A DNA stretch of 31,710 bases from an uncultured Dorea sp. (lineage in GTDB: Bacteria > Bacillota > Clostridia > Lachnospirales > Lachnospiraceae). A program made the position numbers and the translations under genes. The stretch is taken from the NCBI GenBank assembly GCA_910584265.1, contig CAJTZE010000039.1, positions 1 to 31,710 of the forward strand, read 5' to 3'. This document shows, piece by piece, positions 31,710 to 31,710 of this stretch. The notes under the pieces were generated by a model. It ran no database searches. It was not told where the DNA came from and saw only the letters and a list, made by a program, of their open reading frames with translations. Within the stretch, counting starts at the first letter, position 1; each line of letters begins with the position of its first letter.

Positions 31710-31710
31710 G

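Noticed and set aside
1..31710. CRISPR array, rRNA or tRNA genes
   Set aside because: No regularly spaced direct repeats and no tRNA or rRNA-like sequence was seen on either strand.

Overview
The window looks like the chromosome of a low-to-mid GC Firmicute of class Clostridia, most likely family Lachnospiraceae. This rests on gene content (MarR plus heterodimeric ABC exporter, stand-alone B3/4 protein, DUF1847 protein, Na/Pi symporter with a PhoB/PhoR-like pair, DUF2089 protein with a small membrane protein, short acidic-tailed membrane protein, Clostridia-type large serine recombinase), strong AGGAGG ribosome binding sites and sigma-A promoters. Genus cannot be decided from the sequence alone.

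Bases 1-9432 are three ordinary operons on the plus strand. They are marR with two ABC half-transporters that together make one active and one degenerate ATP site; a single B3/4-domain gene with its own promoter and terminator; and a response regulator, sensor kinase and Na/phosphate symporter whose genes overlap, which suggests phosphate-responsive control of uptake. From 9539 to 10342 a minus-strand hicA-hicB toxin-antitoxin pair stands back to back with the next operon. The shared intergenic region carries two TTGCGCAA palindromes.

Bases 10406-15300 hold an Hsp70-family chaperone overlapping a membrane-anchored J-like protein whose HPD motif reads HPE. After it lies a decayed second copy that still keeps the last codons of a second hsp70 gene, so the pair was once tandemly duplicated. 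A GNAT acetyltransferase (minus), a Uma2-type nuclease, a short FakA-middle-domain protein, a DUF1847 protein, PcrA helicase, a small acidic membrane protein and an RlmD-type rRNA methyltransferase follow. A DUF2089 regulator with a membrane partner closes the ordinary part.

From about 23027 the window is accessory. A winged-helix regulator without a receiver domain, a 45-residue ORF and a large serine recombinase come first. A 12-bp perfect inverted repeat sits right after the recombinase stop, and there the sequence turns visibly AT-rich. A tightly packed plus-strand cassette follows: a gamma-class N6-adenine methyltransferase, a two-TM SLATT-like protein, a PRTase-CE-like phosphoribosyltransferase, an ORC/Cdc6-like ATPase, an unrecognised 308-residue protein and the flavin-dependent thymidylate synthase ThyX. 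This resembles a prokaryotic conflict (defence) operon carried by a mobile element and is the most interesting part of the window. It ends in about 200 bases of structured, less AT-rich non-coding sequence leading to a start codon at 31707, whose gene lies outside the window.
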